From Diogma glabrata (lineage: Eukaryota; Arthropoda; Insecta; Diptera; Cylindrotomidae), in assembly GCA_963693315.1 (NCBI GenBank), contig OY856187.1:118533536-118597535 (forward strand): 64,000 nt of DNA, in the 5' to 3' direction. A program made the position numbers and the translations under genes. Below are positions 46,564 to 58,322 of this stretch, piece after piece; the first letter of the stretch is position 1, and the number at the start of each line of letters is the position of its first letter. Below the pieces are notes generated by a model, which had not been told where the DNA came from, made no database searches, and saw only the letters and a list, made by a program, of their open reading frames with translations.

Positions 46564-47590
46564 CTGCAAATAAAAATAAATAAATTTTGATTAGTCGTTG
46601 GTACTAAATTTTTTAAAACATATAATTTAAAATCGTTTTGGAACTAAATTTAACGAACTTAAGGAAAACTTTCGATGCCGTTTATAAAATATTAGTTTCG
46701 AAAATATTAAAAAACGTAATTAATTATTCTGAGCCTATAGCGACATTCAAACAGAAATTTGACTTAATTTTAAAATTAATACAAGTGATGGTCACTTTAT
46801 GAAATATCTGTGGCACATCAAAGTTTTAGTTTAAAATACTTAAGATTATTAAAGACTTGGACTCAAAATATTCCAAAATCACACTTCAGAACATTGATAT
46901 ACAGATCAACGAGATCCAAATACTATCGCTCAGGAGGTCCTGTTGGACGCTATCTTGTAAACTTAACTCTAGTAAACCAGTTGGTCGAGCACGCTTATTC
47001 TTCTCCACCTTGCAGTAGATCGAAGGAACAAGAAATTCATAAAGCTAGATACTTTTCTAATCTCTGTAGGGATTATTATATTAACATTTAAATAAATAAT
47101 CTCTACAAAACATAAACGATCACTTTAATCGTTTTCTAACACGAACCGACTTAACAAGAAATGGACATCTTGTTCTTCCAGTCAACGTTAGGTAGCGAAC
47201 GAACACGATAAATAACTTAATTAATTTAATTCGAAAAATCGAAATCGAATAGCAATAGAACGTCCTCTACATAATAATTTTGCTGGCTAATAATATTTAA
47301 TGAAAATATCTTTCTCTTCCAACGTTTACATTCGCGCCCTAAGCATCTATTAAAAAGATTTTTATTCTCAGTGCTTATTAACTAAACTAATTAAGAAATA
47401 AAATTAATTATAAATAATTTTGTGAATATAATGTTATTTAAATCAAAAGTTATTTGTCCATGAAAACCTTAAAATAAAAAACATTGTAATAAACGAAAGT
47501 GACAGTTTTCTTTAATAAATTGAGTGCACATTGGTGGACACGCAGACTTTATCCTGCTGCCAGATACCTTACGTACAACATCTCCGCGCA
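46564..47590. other. Upstream of the transporter, unassigned
   Basis: Should contain the missing first exon or a long first intron of the transporter. I could not find an ATG-bearing exon with the right donor phase. The plus-strand ORF at 46810-47091 has no recognisable domain and starts at a non-ATG codon in practice. Confidence 0.35.
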
Positions 47591-47594
47591 AAAC

Positions 47595-47820
47595 CTCCTA
47601 TATTCTTCACAGCCTGATTGATTGATGCCATATTAAAAAACAATAAACATTGCCATATGCTAAAAATTGGATTAGTGTTTTTGATTAAATTATTTGAATT
47701 TTTTTTATATGGAGTTTTATTTTTTCAGATGGCGTTAAAAAATTTTTGACTTTTAAATTCAAAATGGCGCTACATGTTCACGATTTTTTCTGTGCTAAAG
47801 AAACAAGCAGGCTTACAATA
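47595..47820 (+). repeat. Family A copy
   Basis: Runs from CAAAACCTCCTATATTCTTC through ATTGCCATATGCTAAAAATT, TTTTTGATTAAATTATTTGA, AGATGGCGTTAAAAA, AAAATGGCGCTACATG and TTCACGATTTTTTCTG to AAGCAGGCTTACAATATTTG. One complete copy with both inverted ends. Confidence 0.65.
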
Positions 47821-48830
47821 TTTGGGGTTTGGCTCCGTGCCTTAAACGCCATTCAAGTTTTTGGGACAAGTGAACTGCGGTGTTATAACTATCTCTACGA
47901 GTGACTTCAATCTACATTCTACAAAAGTTTCTAAAAGCCGTCCATCAACATCTCAGAACGCATGTTGTTGTGGAACCTATAGAGTATAGCTTAAAAGGTT
48001 AAAGGTATTAAAAGATATTTTAATTTTGTTGTTGTTTTTGATATTTTAATTCCTATTACACAACCATTTTTATTAAACAAAATAACACAACATTTCTGAA
48101 AGCGTTCATCTATTAATATCTAGTTAGTAACCATGGTTTTCCAATTTAAACAAAAACTCCATATTTAATGTAATAAAAATTATATAGGACCATATCACGA
48201 TCGATCGCAATAGAATATAGCTTAAACATTCCAAATATATATGGCGGGGCTATTTTTGATCGAAGTTGTGCAGGGTCGCAGAAGCGAGTCAAAAAAAAAA
48301 AATCAAAAATCAAATCAAGTTACTTCTAAAAAATCAAAGGGAGGACCAAGGTATTTATTTTAAATTTTAAAATTTTAGTGTGTGATAAAATATAAATAAA
48401 TAATAAATAAAAATAAGGAAAAAAAGGAAAAAAACAACCAAAAAAAACCAAAGGGGGGACCAAGGTAAAATTGAAAGTTTGATCGTTTATAACTTTTTAC
48501 CCCCTCATTTCCGCAAATTGTTTTTTTCATAATTAGGATGCAGAGGACATAATCTTTCTATTTATGTGAAAAAAACGCACATTTATTTGGGGGGATAAAC
48601 TAGGATTGTACCAAAAATTAGGACCACGAAATACTGTAAAAACGAAAAAATATAATTATCTAAAAGTTACCATTTAGGTTGTGAATTTCGGTTTGATACT
48701 TTTTTAATGGATCAACATAAAACCAAGAAAACATAGATTTATTTTTGTTATTGTGTGCAAATAATAATAAAGTAAAGTTAAGGTTTATCGATTCAAAATA
48801 TACATAGTTTGATATAGTACTGTGAAATTC
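47821..48830. other. Mostly unassigned; carries the shared foldback module
   Basis: 48246-48300 contains GGGGCTATTTTTGATCGAAG, TTGTGCAGGGTCGCAGAAGC and GAGTC followed by an A run, matching the module in foldbacks F2 and F3. Two copies of (A)nGGG(A/G)GGACCAAGGTA lie at 48336 and 48450. No gene. Confidence 0.4.
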
Positions 48831-48842
48831 GAGTAGTAATGA

Positions 48843-49175
48843 CGTAATAATAATTTTTTCTACTCCTATCACAGTAAATTATCAATTACATCACACTATC
48901 CATGACACGTAAATTGATTATTTCAAATAGTGTGCGGTAAGTAAAAAAAAGTGTGCGGTAATGGATTTTCATATATATATTACGAAACACTTTTAATAAA
49001 AAGAAAAATTTGATTTTTAAAAATTAAATATTTCAATTCATTTTGACACAGAATAATGCAAAGTCTACCACAATTTGTAAACTATTTGCATTTAATTTAT
49101 ATTAGTAGTTCAGTTTTTCAAGTAATTATATGCGATATGGGCATTAAAACAAAGTCGTAGAAAAAGTATATAACA
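48843..49175. repeat. Direct repeat D, copy 1
   Basis: Similar to 49653-49975. Shared: TATCACAGTAAATTAT, ACATCACACTATCCATGA, TAATGGATTTTCATATATAT, CATTTTGACACAGAATAATG, AGTAATTATATGCG, AAACAAAGTCGTA. Some single-base changes and one 20-bp local duplication in copy 2. Confidence 0.7.
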
Positions 49176-49523
49176 AATCTCGAGTTGTAAAGCATTTTAT
49201 CCACGACTACTAAGGAATATATACTTTCCATGCGTATATCTTTCATTGTAATTGTATTCATTCCTTTCTATATATCAAATTCTCAAATTCAAATTTATTT
49301 CATTCCACTTTATTTATTCAAAATTCCCCTAACAAATTAAAAACTTGATTTGTTGGTATAGTAATATAAACAAGGATAAAACAAGAACAATACATATAAA
49401 ATAAACAAACATGTTTTGTTTTGTTTTTCATTTCATAGATTTATTTCAATATGGCGATATAAACTTTTACAGGAAAACTTGAATGAAATTATTTGAAATA
49501 TTTGTAGTCGTGGATAAAATAGT

Positions 49524-49636
49524 ATCTTGTATTCGCTTAGGATGAAGGCAATTCTTCACTCGGATGATTCCCTCCGCTCGTTCCGGGAAACTTCACTCTC
49601 GTGAAGAATTGCCTTCATTCTAAGCTCATACAAGAA
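49524..49636. repeat. Hairpin with ~36-bp arms between the D repeats
   Basis: ATCTTGTATTCGCTTAGGAT and GAAGGCAATTCTTCAC are mirrored by GTGAAGAATTGCCTTCATTC and TAAGCTCATACAAGA. The ~41-bp loop is unusually GC-rich (CCCTCCGCTCGTTCCGGGAA). Outside it, GTAGTCGTGGATAAAATAG (49505) mirrors TTTTATCCACGACTAC (49196). Confidence 0.7.
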
Positions 49637-49652
49637 TCTACTATTTCCTACT

Positions 49653-49975
49653 TCTATCACAGTAAATTATAAATTACATCACACTATCCATGATATGTAA
49701 ATTGATTATTTCAAAAAGTGTGCGCTAAGTAAAAAAAAGCGGGCGGTAATGGATTTTCATATATATATTACCACACACTTTTAATAAAAAGAAAAATTTT
49801 TATTTAAAGAAAAATTTGATTTTTAAAAATTAAATATTTCAATTCATTTTGACACAGAATAATGCAATGCCTACCACAATTTGTAAACTATTTGTATTTA
49901 ATTTATAATTAGTAGCTCATTTTTTCAAGTAATTATATGCGTTTGGGCATCAAAACAAAGTCGTATAAAAAGTTT
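49653..49975. repeat. Direct repeat D, copy 2
   Basis: Partner of 48843-49175, offset about 815 bp. The two copies bracket a hairpin and AT-rich DNA, suggesting terminal or subterminal repeats of one unidentified element. Confidence 0.65.
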
Positions 49976-50188
49976 TCACTCGCATGTAAAATGCTATTTA
50001 CAGCGCTAGCTATATAATATACTATTACCAAACGGTACAATAGTTGGCTTACAATATGTGATCTAAAAGGAATCTGACAGGAATGTTTTGAAAAAACATA
50101 CAATTCGTGTTTTCTTTTATTACTCGGAGTTAACTCCGCGAGATGTAAAAATATACTGTTCTTTTATTACTCATTACCCTGATGCCCG

Positions 50189-50310
50189 ATTTATAGTCGG
50201 TAACTTTAACTAAACGTTAACTTAACGTAAAGTACAAATGCATGAAAATGCACTAGAGCATTTATAGTCGGTAACTTAAACTTAACGTTAACTTAACGTA
50301 AAGTTCATTT
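50189..50310. repeat. Tandem duplication of a ~65-bp unit
   Basis: TTTATAGTCGGTAACTTTAA, ACTAAACGTTAACTTAACGT and AAAGTACA are repeated about 65 bp on with small changes (TTTATAGTCGGTAACTTAAA, CTTAACGTTAACTTAACGTA). Confidence 0.6.
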
Positions 50311-50538
50311 CATTCTATCTTAAAGATTTTGTTAAGGATTTTTTGAAATTTAGTGTAAAAACTGAAGAAAACAAATATTTAATTGGAAGTGTCCATAAAA
50401 ATAAAATTTTATTTATTAAAAATGCAAGGGATATAAAAAGAGCGATTTTAAAGCCAAATATTAGCATGAAATTAATATGAAAATAAATTTTTTTATTTTT
50501 AAATTTTGTATCAAATGTTTATTTCGAATTTTATTATT

Positions 50539-51470
50539 TTAACCAATTTGAGCATTAAAGTCACCTACCACGGTTTTTATATCGTGCCGCGGGATGTTAT
50601 TGATGACTTCTTCGAGTTCTAGGAAGAACAGGTCTTTAATATCAACTGCTTTGTCTTCAGTAGGTGCATGAACATTGACGATCGTTACATTGAATTTTTC
50701 CGTGCGGATTTTCAATGTGCATATTAATTGGGCAGAAGTCGATAACATGCTGATTCATGCGACGGTGTATAAGAAAGCCAACTCCAAATTCTCCTCCGTT
50801 TTGATGACCGCAATAATAAAGAGTGTATATTCTTTTGCTGTTTCATGGATTCCACTACCTGGTCATCTTAGTTCTTGTAATGCCACTATATCCAGTGTGT
50901 AGCTCTCGACTTGTTGTGTGAGTTTTAGGAGATCTCCTGGTCTTTTAAGGCTTAGCACGTTCCACCAATTTTTAAATCGTAGTCCAGGTACAGTTTCCGA
51001 GGTCGTTCAATAATGAATCCGAGATATTCCGAGGCCTGTGTACAGAATTCATGACAATAATTTTTTTACGGAAATGGGGTGTGGACCTTCGCCCAACCCA
51101 AATTTTCGTAAATGGGTTCATTCTGCATCTTAAGGTCACCAGAAACAACCTTTTTACACGTTTATATAGCGAGCCGCTTGATCCAAGACAGACGCCCGCT
51201 GAAAGCCGCCCCTAACATGGAGAACAGACGCTTTCTGCACATTTATATAGCGAGCCGCTTGATCCAAGACAGACGCCCGCTCCAAGCCGCCCATGGCAAC
51301 ATGGAGAACGGACGCTTGAGTTGCACTGGTTTTATGGCACCAATGACTCGCCATGGTGCAGAATTATTGAGTATAAGCAGTATTTACTCTGCCCCTCTCA
51401 ACTACACCAACCTAATTCTGTTAGCGTTACCCAGGTAGCACGGCGTGGACGTAGAATTTCGGATTTTCGC
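50539..51470 (-). mobile_element. RTE LINE fragment: 5' end only
   Basis: On the minus strand the 5' UTR starts near 51470 (TTGGGTAGCGAAAATCCGAA), with the same leader as 40472. It continues into a decayed endonuclease, and the recognisable part ends with VNVHAPTEDKAVD...VVGDFNAQIG (50748-50539). Stops and frame changes occur in between. The reverse transcriptase is absent. The leader contains two tandem copies of a ~90-bp unit (51135-51220 and 51230-51315) where the other RTE copies have one. The sequence divergence suggests a related subfamily. Confidence 0.7.
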
Positions 51471-54400
51471 TACCCAACGATTCCTCTACCTTAAGGATAT
51501 TCACGCTCTATGAGTATTCTATAGCACACTTTGCTTTGCTAAGGTTTGAAATGTTTTGAAAAAACATACAATGATATTTATTTTAGTGCGTTGCAACGAT
51601 ATTTAATTAATTGCGATCAACCATTCATTTCTGAGCAACGATTTGCTCGTCAAAAAATCTATTTAATGTTTCATTGATATTAGTGTCAACAATCACCGGA
51701 TGAGTTGGTGAGATAATGGGTGGTGACTTTTGGAAATCATATAGGGGTGAGTGAAATTTTTGTTATTTTTTAGTTATATTTGATGTGGAGGTGGTGATTA
51801 TCTTGGTTCCTCTGGCTTTTGGGATCATCAGAGTCCCTTTTCATTGCTCATCTATTGCCGTCTTCTGTTGAAACCTTTTGCGTGCCATCCAGCATTTGTA
51901 ATGGGCTGAGGAGAATTTTACGAACTTACTGACTGAAAATAGTCGGAATCCTTGCAAGGCATGCGACTCCTTGTCAGTTCCTGATTGTTATTCAAACATC
52001 ATGAACTCACTGCTGCTTCTTACAACTATCTTTCCCTATACTTTAAATTAAACCATGCCTTTCACAGAGTATAGATTGCAAAATCCTTCATCGCCACACT
52101 CTTATAGTACGTCAATTGCACACTAATATTTCAAAACTGAATTAAATCCATGCAAATTGTTGTTGTTCTTCGAATTTTTTTAAAAAAAGCGTGTCTCGCA
52201 GTCTGTGCTAACTGCTGAGCTTTACTGAATGATAATATCTACACTTATAAAATAAATAAATCTTTTTCCCTTATAGTAATGAGTTTAGAACGAAAAGTAT
52301 TTAAATAATTTTACAAGAACTAATAGTAAGTAATTCAGTTATAAAGTGTGATGTTGTTTAATTATAAATCTGTCTTGGTTGTATCTTTCTTTAGATACAT
52401 CAAAAAGGTCATAAATTTTAAAATAATCTAGTTTATTCATTTTTGTTATGATAACAATTCTAACTAAATAATATCTTATAAAATTAATATTAATTTTATC
52501 ATACATTTTTTGGTTTTTTTTTAAAGTGTTTGTCATGTCGATTATTTTATTAGCCATTTAGTTCAAACGAATGTTGTTGCTATAGAATATGTGTTCTTTG
52601 GCATGAGGTTTATCCATATTTACAATATATGTACAAGTCTATTTTTCTTCTACGTATTCATTACTATGAATCATTCATTATATGAAGTAGAATAAGACAC
52701 GAACAACAGTTTTGATATAAATATGTAACAAAAAACCTCTAGACGTTTTTGTGGTAATATCATATTATATACGTTTGTAAAAAGCAATGCAAAAAACGTG
52801 AGACATGTCACATGAGCCTAGATTTAGTTATGACGTGATCGACTTATTTTTAAAATTTCAGGATTGATTTCCGATTTTTAATTTTTTATCAGCGCCTAGC
52901 CCATCCTAAGCAAAACCAAATACAATAAGTTACATGAACACTAAGTTACAATCATCAATTTCATTGTAAAATTTATTTGTAATTTAAAATATGTATTGAC
53001 ATGTGTTCATTTATTAAAATACATATAGACACAGCTTTTATTTCCACGTAACTTAAAATCCCAGTTTTCTGTGGTCTAAATATTATTAAATGAGACAGAT
53101 GTCTATTTGCTATCGTGATATGTTCATTATATAAATGCAATATTTTTTTAAGAAATTTATAAATCGTTATTTAATTATTAATAATGGTATATATGTGGAT
53201 CAATACCTAACTATATTTGCTTTTGCTTATGTTAATTAAATTATTTATGTTACTTTTTATTTGTTCATGATATTGACTATTATCGAAAAGTTCAAATTTA
53301 CAAAAATCTTAAAATAATTCGAAATTTTTTTTGTAAACGAAAACTAATGTGTAACTCGAAAACGAAATTTCACGCTTAGATATCCTTGTAAGCACATGTG
53401 AAATGCAACGCTAAGTATTTATGTTTTGTTTTTTATTATTTGTCTCTTTCTAAATGAATTGATTAAATGAACCTCGAAAAAAACTTTTGAACGTTAAACG
53501 TCTTATCAAATCAAAAATCGAACTATGGTGGAATACTAAGATTTCTTAAAAACACGGTTTAAAAACAAATTAGGGAGTAAGGTGTGTAGGTGACATCAAA
53601 AGTTCTGCTCGTTTACTTCCTTAAGATCATTCGAATGCCGCAACAGTTGCCAATTACCAAGTGATTGATGTGCCTTCTAGTGGTCATTTTTAAGCAATTG
53701 AAATTATCAGACCTCAGTATTATCATACCAAGTAGGTATTACAGTTAAAAATAAGCTGAATATGTAATGTGAATTGTACACATATAGGTCCAACGGAAGG
53801 TTCCATTATAAAACAATACAAAATAATTTCCAGTTTTTACGTAATAACATGACATAACAATAATAATATAACTATGACATAAATGTGATGTCTGTAGAGA
53901 TATTCGTGACGTTGTTATGATATAATAGTAATTTAAAAAATTTTTTGTGACGTATTCTTTTTTACTTAAAAAAACAAAATATAATAACAAAAACACTTAC
54001 CCGTCAGTCATTCATTGCTCACTACTTGCCCACTATTCTGTAGCCTGCTAGGAAGCAATAACTAACTATACGCAAAAATTTTCAAACTCCATATATACAA
54101 TTAAAATGGATATACCTCTAGTTAATTTAACAAAATCATAATAAGGTCATATTTAAGTCCAAATTATGACATCATATCAAAGTCAAATTTAAGATCAGTG
54201 TGATGTCATGAAAGCATCATATAAATAATACCAGGTTATAGTCATGACGAGTTTCAGTTTTATGTCAAATTTATGTAACAACTACATCAAATATATATAA
54301 CCTCTGGGCTCTGTGTGATGTCATTTTTACGTCTTTTGTTCCTTGGGAAGCTTGATTTAAAGATAAATTTGATGCTTTTTGCATTGACAGTTTGTTTTCA

Positions 54401-54539
54401 AACTTCTACCGTAGCAAGTTGTCTTCAAACTTCTACCATTTCTATAAAAATAAATTATGATGTTAGAGTTGTACTAAAATTTGTATTTTTGCATTCAAAT
54501 TAGTTTTAATGCAACATTTGCTTTGCAATTTAATAATAG
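51471..54539. other. AT-rich intergenic DNA, no gene seen
   Basis: Three kilobases without a supportable ORF, RNA gene or known repeat. TGTTTTGAAAAAACATACAA occurs both at 50085 and 51551, on either side of the RTE fragment. Short minus-strand ORFs at 52339-52557 and 53745-53996 are lysine- and isoleucine-rich and fit random AT-rich DNA. Confidence 0.4.
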
Positions 54540-54672
54540 CTTGCTTTACATATAGGCCAGTAAAAATAGTATTTGAACAACAAAAAAATTCGTTACAGCA
54601 AACTGACAGCGGGATATTGTGGAACACGATATTGTAAAAGAGGGAAACATAAATCGAACCAGCAGCCGCTAT

Positions 54673-54702
54673 CGGGGGGGGAGTGGGGTGGGTTTTTAGG
54701 GG
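54673..54702 (+). other. G-quadruplex motif near the F4 left end
   Basis: Runs of 8, 4, 3 and 4 G with loops AGT, T and TTTTTA. The complementary C-rich form lies at the mirrored position in the right arm (about 57110-57140). Confidence 0.6.
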
Positions 54703-55560
54703 TTGAATACAGCTTTTCGTGATTTATGGCTAAACCGTGCATCCTATCAAAAAGAGTTATATGTAAAAGTTGTAGGAAATAAAAAGATCTATAACTTTTG
54801 CACGGACCATTTTTAACCTAACCTCAAAATTTTTCGAAAAAAATGCAAAAAACCGATTTTTTTCTTTTTTCTTTTTTTCTTTGACAAAAAAAATTTTTCG
54901 AAGCTCAAACGTTGGAAAAAGATACCTCTATTTATTGCAAAAAGGCGGTAATTTTTTCGGAGGGAAATATTTAGACGTTGTTGTTAAATTTAATTTTTTT
55001 CAAAAAAAAAACAAATTTTTAACTGCGATTCCTCTTAAAAACGCCTCCTTCAGAGTTCTGTTTTGGCTCACTTACTCGTTGTTACCTTTTCTTTTGATAA
55101 GTTGTAAAAAAGGTATACTGCTAAGGAAAAAATGGCGGGAAAATTGAAGAAACCGAAAAAATCGCTTTTTTCGTGGTAATCTGCATATTTATCGTTGAAT
55201 AATTGTTATTAATTATTAAAATCATTTTAATTTTTTTATGATTACGTAAACGACGATCATTCGGAAATACATTTATGAATAATTATGTGCTTTCGTTTAC
55301 GATCTTGATAGAAATTGTTCGAAGAAAAAATCAACAATTACAATTTTAGTCGTACTAAAAATCTTTAAAATTAATTATTTCTAGAACACGACTATTAGCC
55401 TCTTTGTTAATTTGGAATATTTTAGAGTAAGGATAGAACTGTTTTTACAAAAAAAAAAATAAATTAAATTCCAATTGATCTTTAACCCAAGCACCATCTT
55501 TAAAAAGTTTTTTAATATTCTAATTTTAAAATTAATTACAAAAACAATTAATTAAATTCA

Positions 55561-55728
55561 CTATCTATTTGATAAATTTCAGCAAAATCTGCAACTGGCA
55601 TATTTTTGCTAGCAAATATTCGAATGGGTTTTGATCGTCGAACAAAACGTATGTCTGTAATTTGAGCATGTTTTGGGTAAAAGATTAAACCTTCAGAAAA
55701 CCCAAAAAAGCCTTATTTAGTACCTTCC
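55561..55728 (-). other. Unidentified conserved-looking ORF fragment in the F4 loop
   Basis: Stop-to-stop open frame on the minus strand encoding about 55 residues, with SEGLIFYPKHAQITDIRFV, RRSKPIRIFASKNM and PVADFAEIYQIDSEFN. No ATG start. The composition is more like a protein than neighbouring AT-rich frames, so it may be the tail of a lost transposase or other captured gene. Not recognised. Confidence 0.25.
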
Positions 55729-56211
55729 TTAAGCCTCATTTAGTACCTTCTAAAATCAAAAAAAAGCTTAATAGAATCAGTAAACTTGGTTTTAGTATAT
55801 GGCACAAAGTACAAAAAAAAAATCAAACTATATTCAAATGTCTTTTTTATTCGCCTACATATTAAAGTGTTACTTCATTACTATGATTTGCGGCTTTAAA
55901 GTATCACTTTTCAAATATTTATTTTGTTGTCATAGCTACGTCCAAAAAAGTAAAAAGCATTTGTATTTGTTTAAATTCTATGAAAAATAAAATTTTTTAT
56001 CAAAGCAACCCTCAAATTCAAAATTTCATTATCCAATTAAAATAGTTGTTATCATTTGTTGTCATAGCTACACAATAATTTTGAAAAAATAATAAATATT
56101 TTGTCAAAGGTTACTTGATCCACAGATTTTTATTTTAAAATTTATGAAAATTTATAATTTTAATTTAGAATACACAACTTTTCTTAAAATATTTTGCTTG
56201 CGGCGAATAAA

Positions 56212-56347
56212 AAATAGTATAGGATGCACGGACGTAAGCTATTTTGGACTTAATGTGGGTGCAAATCTCGGCTAGCGCCTCGATTTGCAAACTCCACATC
56301 CGTCCAAAATCTTTAGCTTTACGTCCTAGCATCATAATGTACTATTT
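56212..56347. repeat. Internal hairpin in the F4 loop
   Basis: AAATAGTATAGGATGCACGG and GTGGGTGCAAATCTCGGCTA are mirrored by CGATTTGCAAACTCCAC, GTCCAAAATCTTTAGC and TACTATTT, giving arms of about 60 bp with mismatches and a GCGCC tip. Confidence 0.6.
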
Positions 56348-57539
56348 CTCAAAAACAAAATATAACGATTGCCCTTAGGTTTAGTATGTTTTGAGTAAAT
56401 AATAAATCTGTAAAATATAAAAAACATGAAAGAAAACAAAAAGGTACTTTTTGAGATCGATATGTTTGAAGAATAAAATTTACTTTTTTGTTACTTAAAT
56501 AAACTAAAAGTAACGAAAGTATAAATAATTATTCATATATGTATTTCCAAATGATCGTCGTTTACGTAATCATAAAAAAATTAAAATGATTTTATTAATT
56601 AGTGACAATTATTCAACGATAAATATGCAAATTACCACGAAAAAAGCGATTTTTTCGGTTTTTTCAATTTTAGCGCTATTTTTTCCTTATCAGTATACCC
56701 TTTTTTAACACTTATCAAAAGGAGACGTAACAAGGAGTAAGTGAACCAAAACAGAACTATGAAGGAGGCGTAGTTTTAAGAGGAATCGCAGTTAAAAATT
56801 TGGTTTTTTTTTTGAAAAAAATTAAATTTAACAACAACGTCTAAATATTTCCCTCCGAAAAAATTACTGAATTTTTGCAATAAATAGAGGTATCTTTTGT
56901 CAACGTTTGAGCTTCGAAAAATTTTTTTTGTCAAAGAAAAAAAGAAAAAAGAAAAAAATCGGTTTTTCCCATTTTTTCGAAAAATTTTGAGGTTAGGGTA
57001 AAAATGGTCCGTACAAAAGTTGTAGATCTTTTTATTTCCTACAACTTTACATATAACTCTTTTTGATAGGATGCACGGTTTAGCCATAAATCACGAAAAG
57101 CTGTATTCAACCCCTAAAAACCCACCCACTCCCCCCCGGATAGCAGCTGTTGGTTCGATTTATGTTTCCATCTTTTACAATATCGTGTTTCACAATATCC
57201 CGCTGTCAGTTTGCTGTAACGAATTATTTTTTTTTTCTAATTTTTTATCCTATTATTACTGGCCTAATAACTCATATTGCAAGGCTTGTATTAAAAATTG
57301 CAGTAAGTTTTTCAACTGTATATTAAATTGTCAGGCTAAATCATTAGCTAACGTAATTTTCTTCTGAAAACCATTTGTTGAATGATCTTGGACAAACTTC
57401 TGACTATCATATTATGGAACCGCAAATTAGCATACTATCAAACTGTCTGGCATTCCCTATAGTATGGTCTAAAAGATGGAAAGATTTCCAACTACAAGAG
57501 CTTCTTGAAGAAAATAGCGATTTAGGGCGTTTGATGACA

Positions 57540-58322
57540 TAGTGGTAGATGTTGCGTCGTGCGATCTGCGACATTTACCACGTGAAAGAACTACTTATGC
57601 AGGAATTGCCGTTGAGCTTGGAATTAATTGCAACGACCACGTGCAACATTTCAAAGCATTCGGCAAGGGAAAAGCTTTGCAGAAATGTACACTTATTGTT
57701 TGCGATAGCGGATTAATGCACATTGGCGCACAAATAATCGATTAAAGCTCATGATCAATCATCGCAAGATTTGCATGGAAACATCAGACCATTTGGGAAT
57801 GCGTTAATATTGCTTGCAGGCAATTTCAGGCAAACATTACCTGCAGTTCCTCGACCAACACCAGCGGAGGAAATAAATTCTTGCCGTAACTACTCTACTC
57901 TACGTGACCACGTAGAGGTTAAAATTAACTACAAACATGCGTGTTTAGTTGCAAAACGATCGATCAGCTGAGATATTTTTTTCTTACATTGATTGCTGAT
58001 AATTGGGAACGGAAAGGTGCCGGTTAATCTTACTTGAGGACGACATTTGCTTCCTCATAACTTAAGAAATTTAGTTTAGTCAAATAACAAATTATTTGAA
58101 AAAGTGTTTCCCAATGTTCAAACCAATCATATGAATCACGAGCAATTCTTGTGGCCAAAAACAAAGACGTCGATGGAATCATTTATATTCAAAGCGCTGC
58201 CGTCACATACATATAACATACAAGATTGTTGAGGCAGTTAATAATCCAAAGCTTTACTATGGCACGCGACTCGCAGTAAAAAAATTAATGAGCAACGCAG
58301 AAGAAGCAATAATCTGAACAGG
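57540..58322 (+). pseudogene. PIF1-type helicase remnant, probably from a Helitron
   Basis: Pieces in shifting frames match the C-terminal half of Helitron/PIF1 helicases in order: GKALQKCTLIVCDSGLMH (Walker B region, here CDSG where DE is expected), GNIRPFGNALILLAGNFRQT with LPAVPRPTPAEEIN (motif III region), VAKNKDVDGI (about 58150), and NPKLYYGTRLAVKKLMSN (about 58243-58300). Frameshifts, stops and missing segments make it non-functional. No Rep/HUH domain, hairpin end or CTRR terminus was found, so assignment to Helitron instead of a solo PIF1 copy is inference. Confidence 0.65.

Larger units (their letters stand above)
54540..57290. mobile_element. Giant foldback element F4, ~750-bp arms
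   Basis: Left arm about 54540-55287, right arm about 56524-57290, loop 1.24 kb. Matching blocks from outside in: TAGGCCAGTAA, ATTCGTTACAGCAAACTGAC, GCGGGATATTGTG, a G-rich block, TTTAGGGGTTGAATACAGC, GGATGCACGGTTTAGCC, AAAGTTGTAGGAAATAAAAA, GGACCATTTTTA, CTCAAAATTTTTCGAAAAAA, AATATTTAGACGTTGTTGTT, ATGATTACGTAAACGACGAT and GGAAATACAT. The arms differ by scattered substitutions and small indels, so the element is not brand new. No transposase is recognised in the arms or the loop. Confidence 0.85.

Noticed and set aside
46810..47091. 93-codon plus-strand ORF upstream of the transporter
   Set aside because: No recognisable domain, no promoter or splice context; probably chance.
51112..51438. 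108-codon plus-strand ORF
   Set aside because: Antisense to the RTE leader; its repeated peptide only mirrors the duplicated leader unit.
54881..55147. ORF in F4 arm, with a similar peptide encoded in the other arm (56776-57087)
   Set aside because: The similarity is explained by the inverted repeat itself. The peptides are rich in F, K and L from A/T runs and are broken at different places, so there is no sign of selection for protein.
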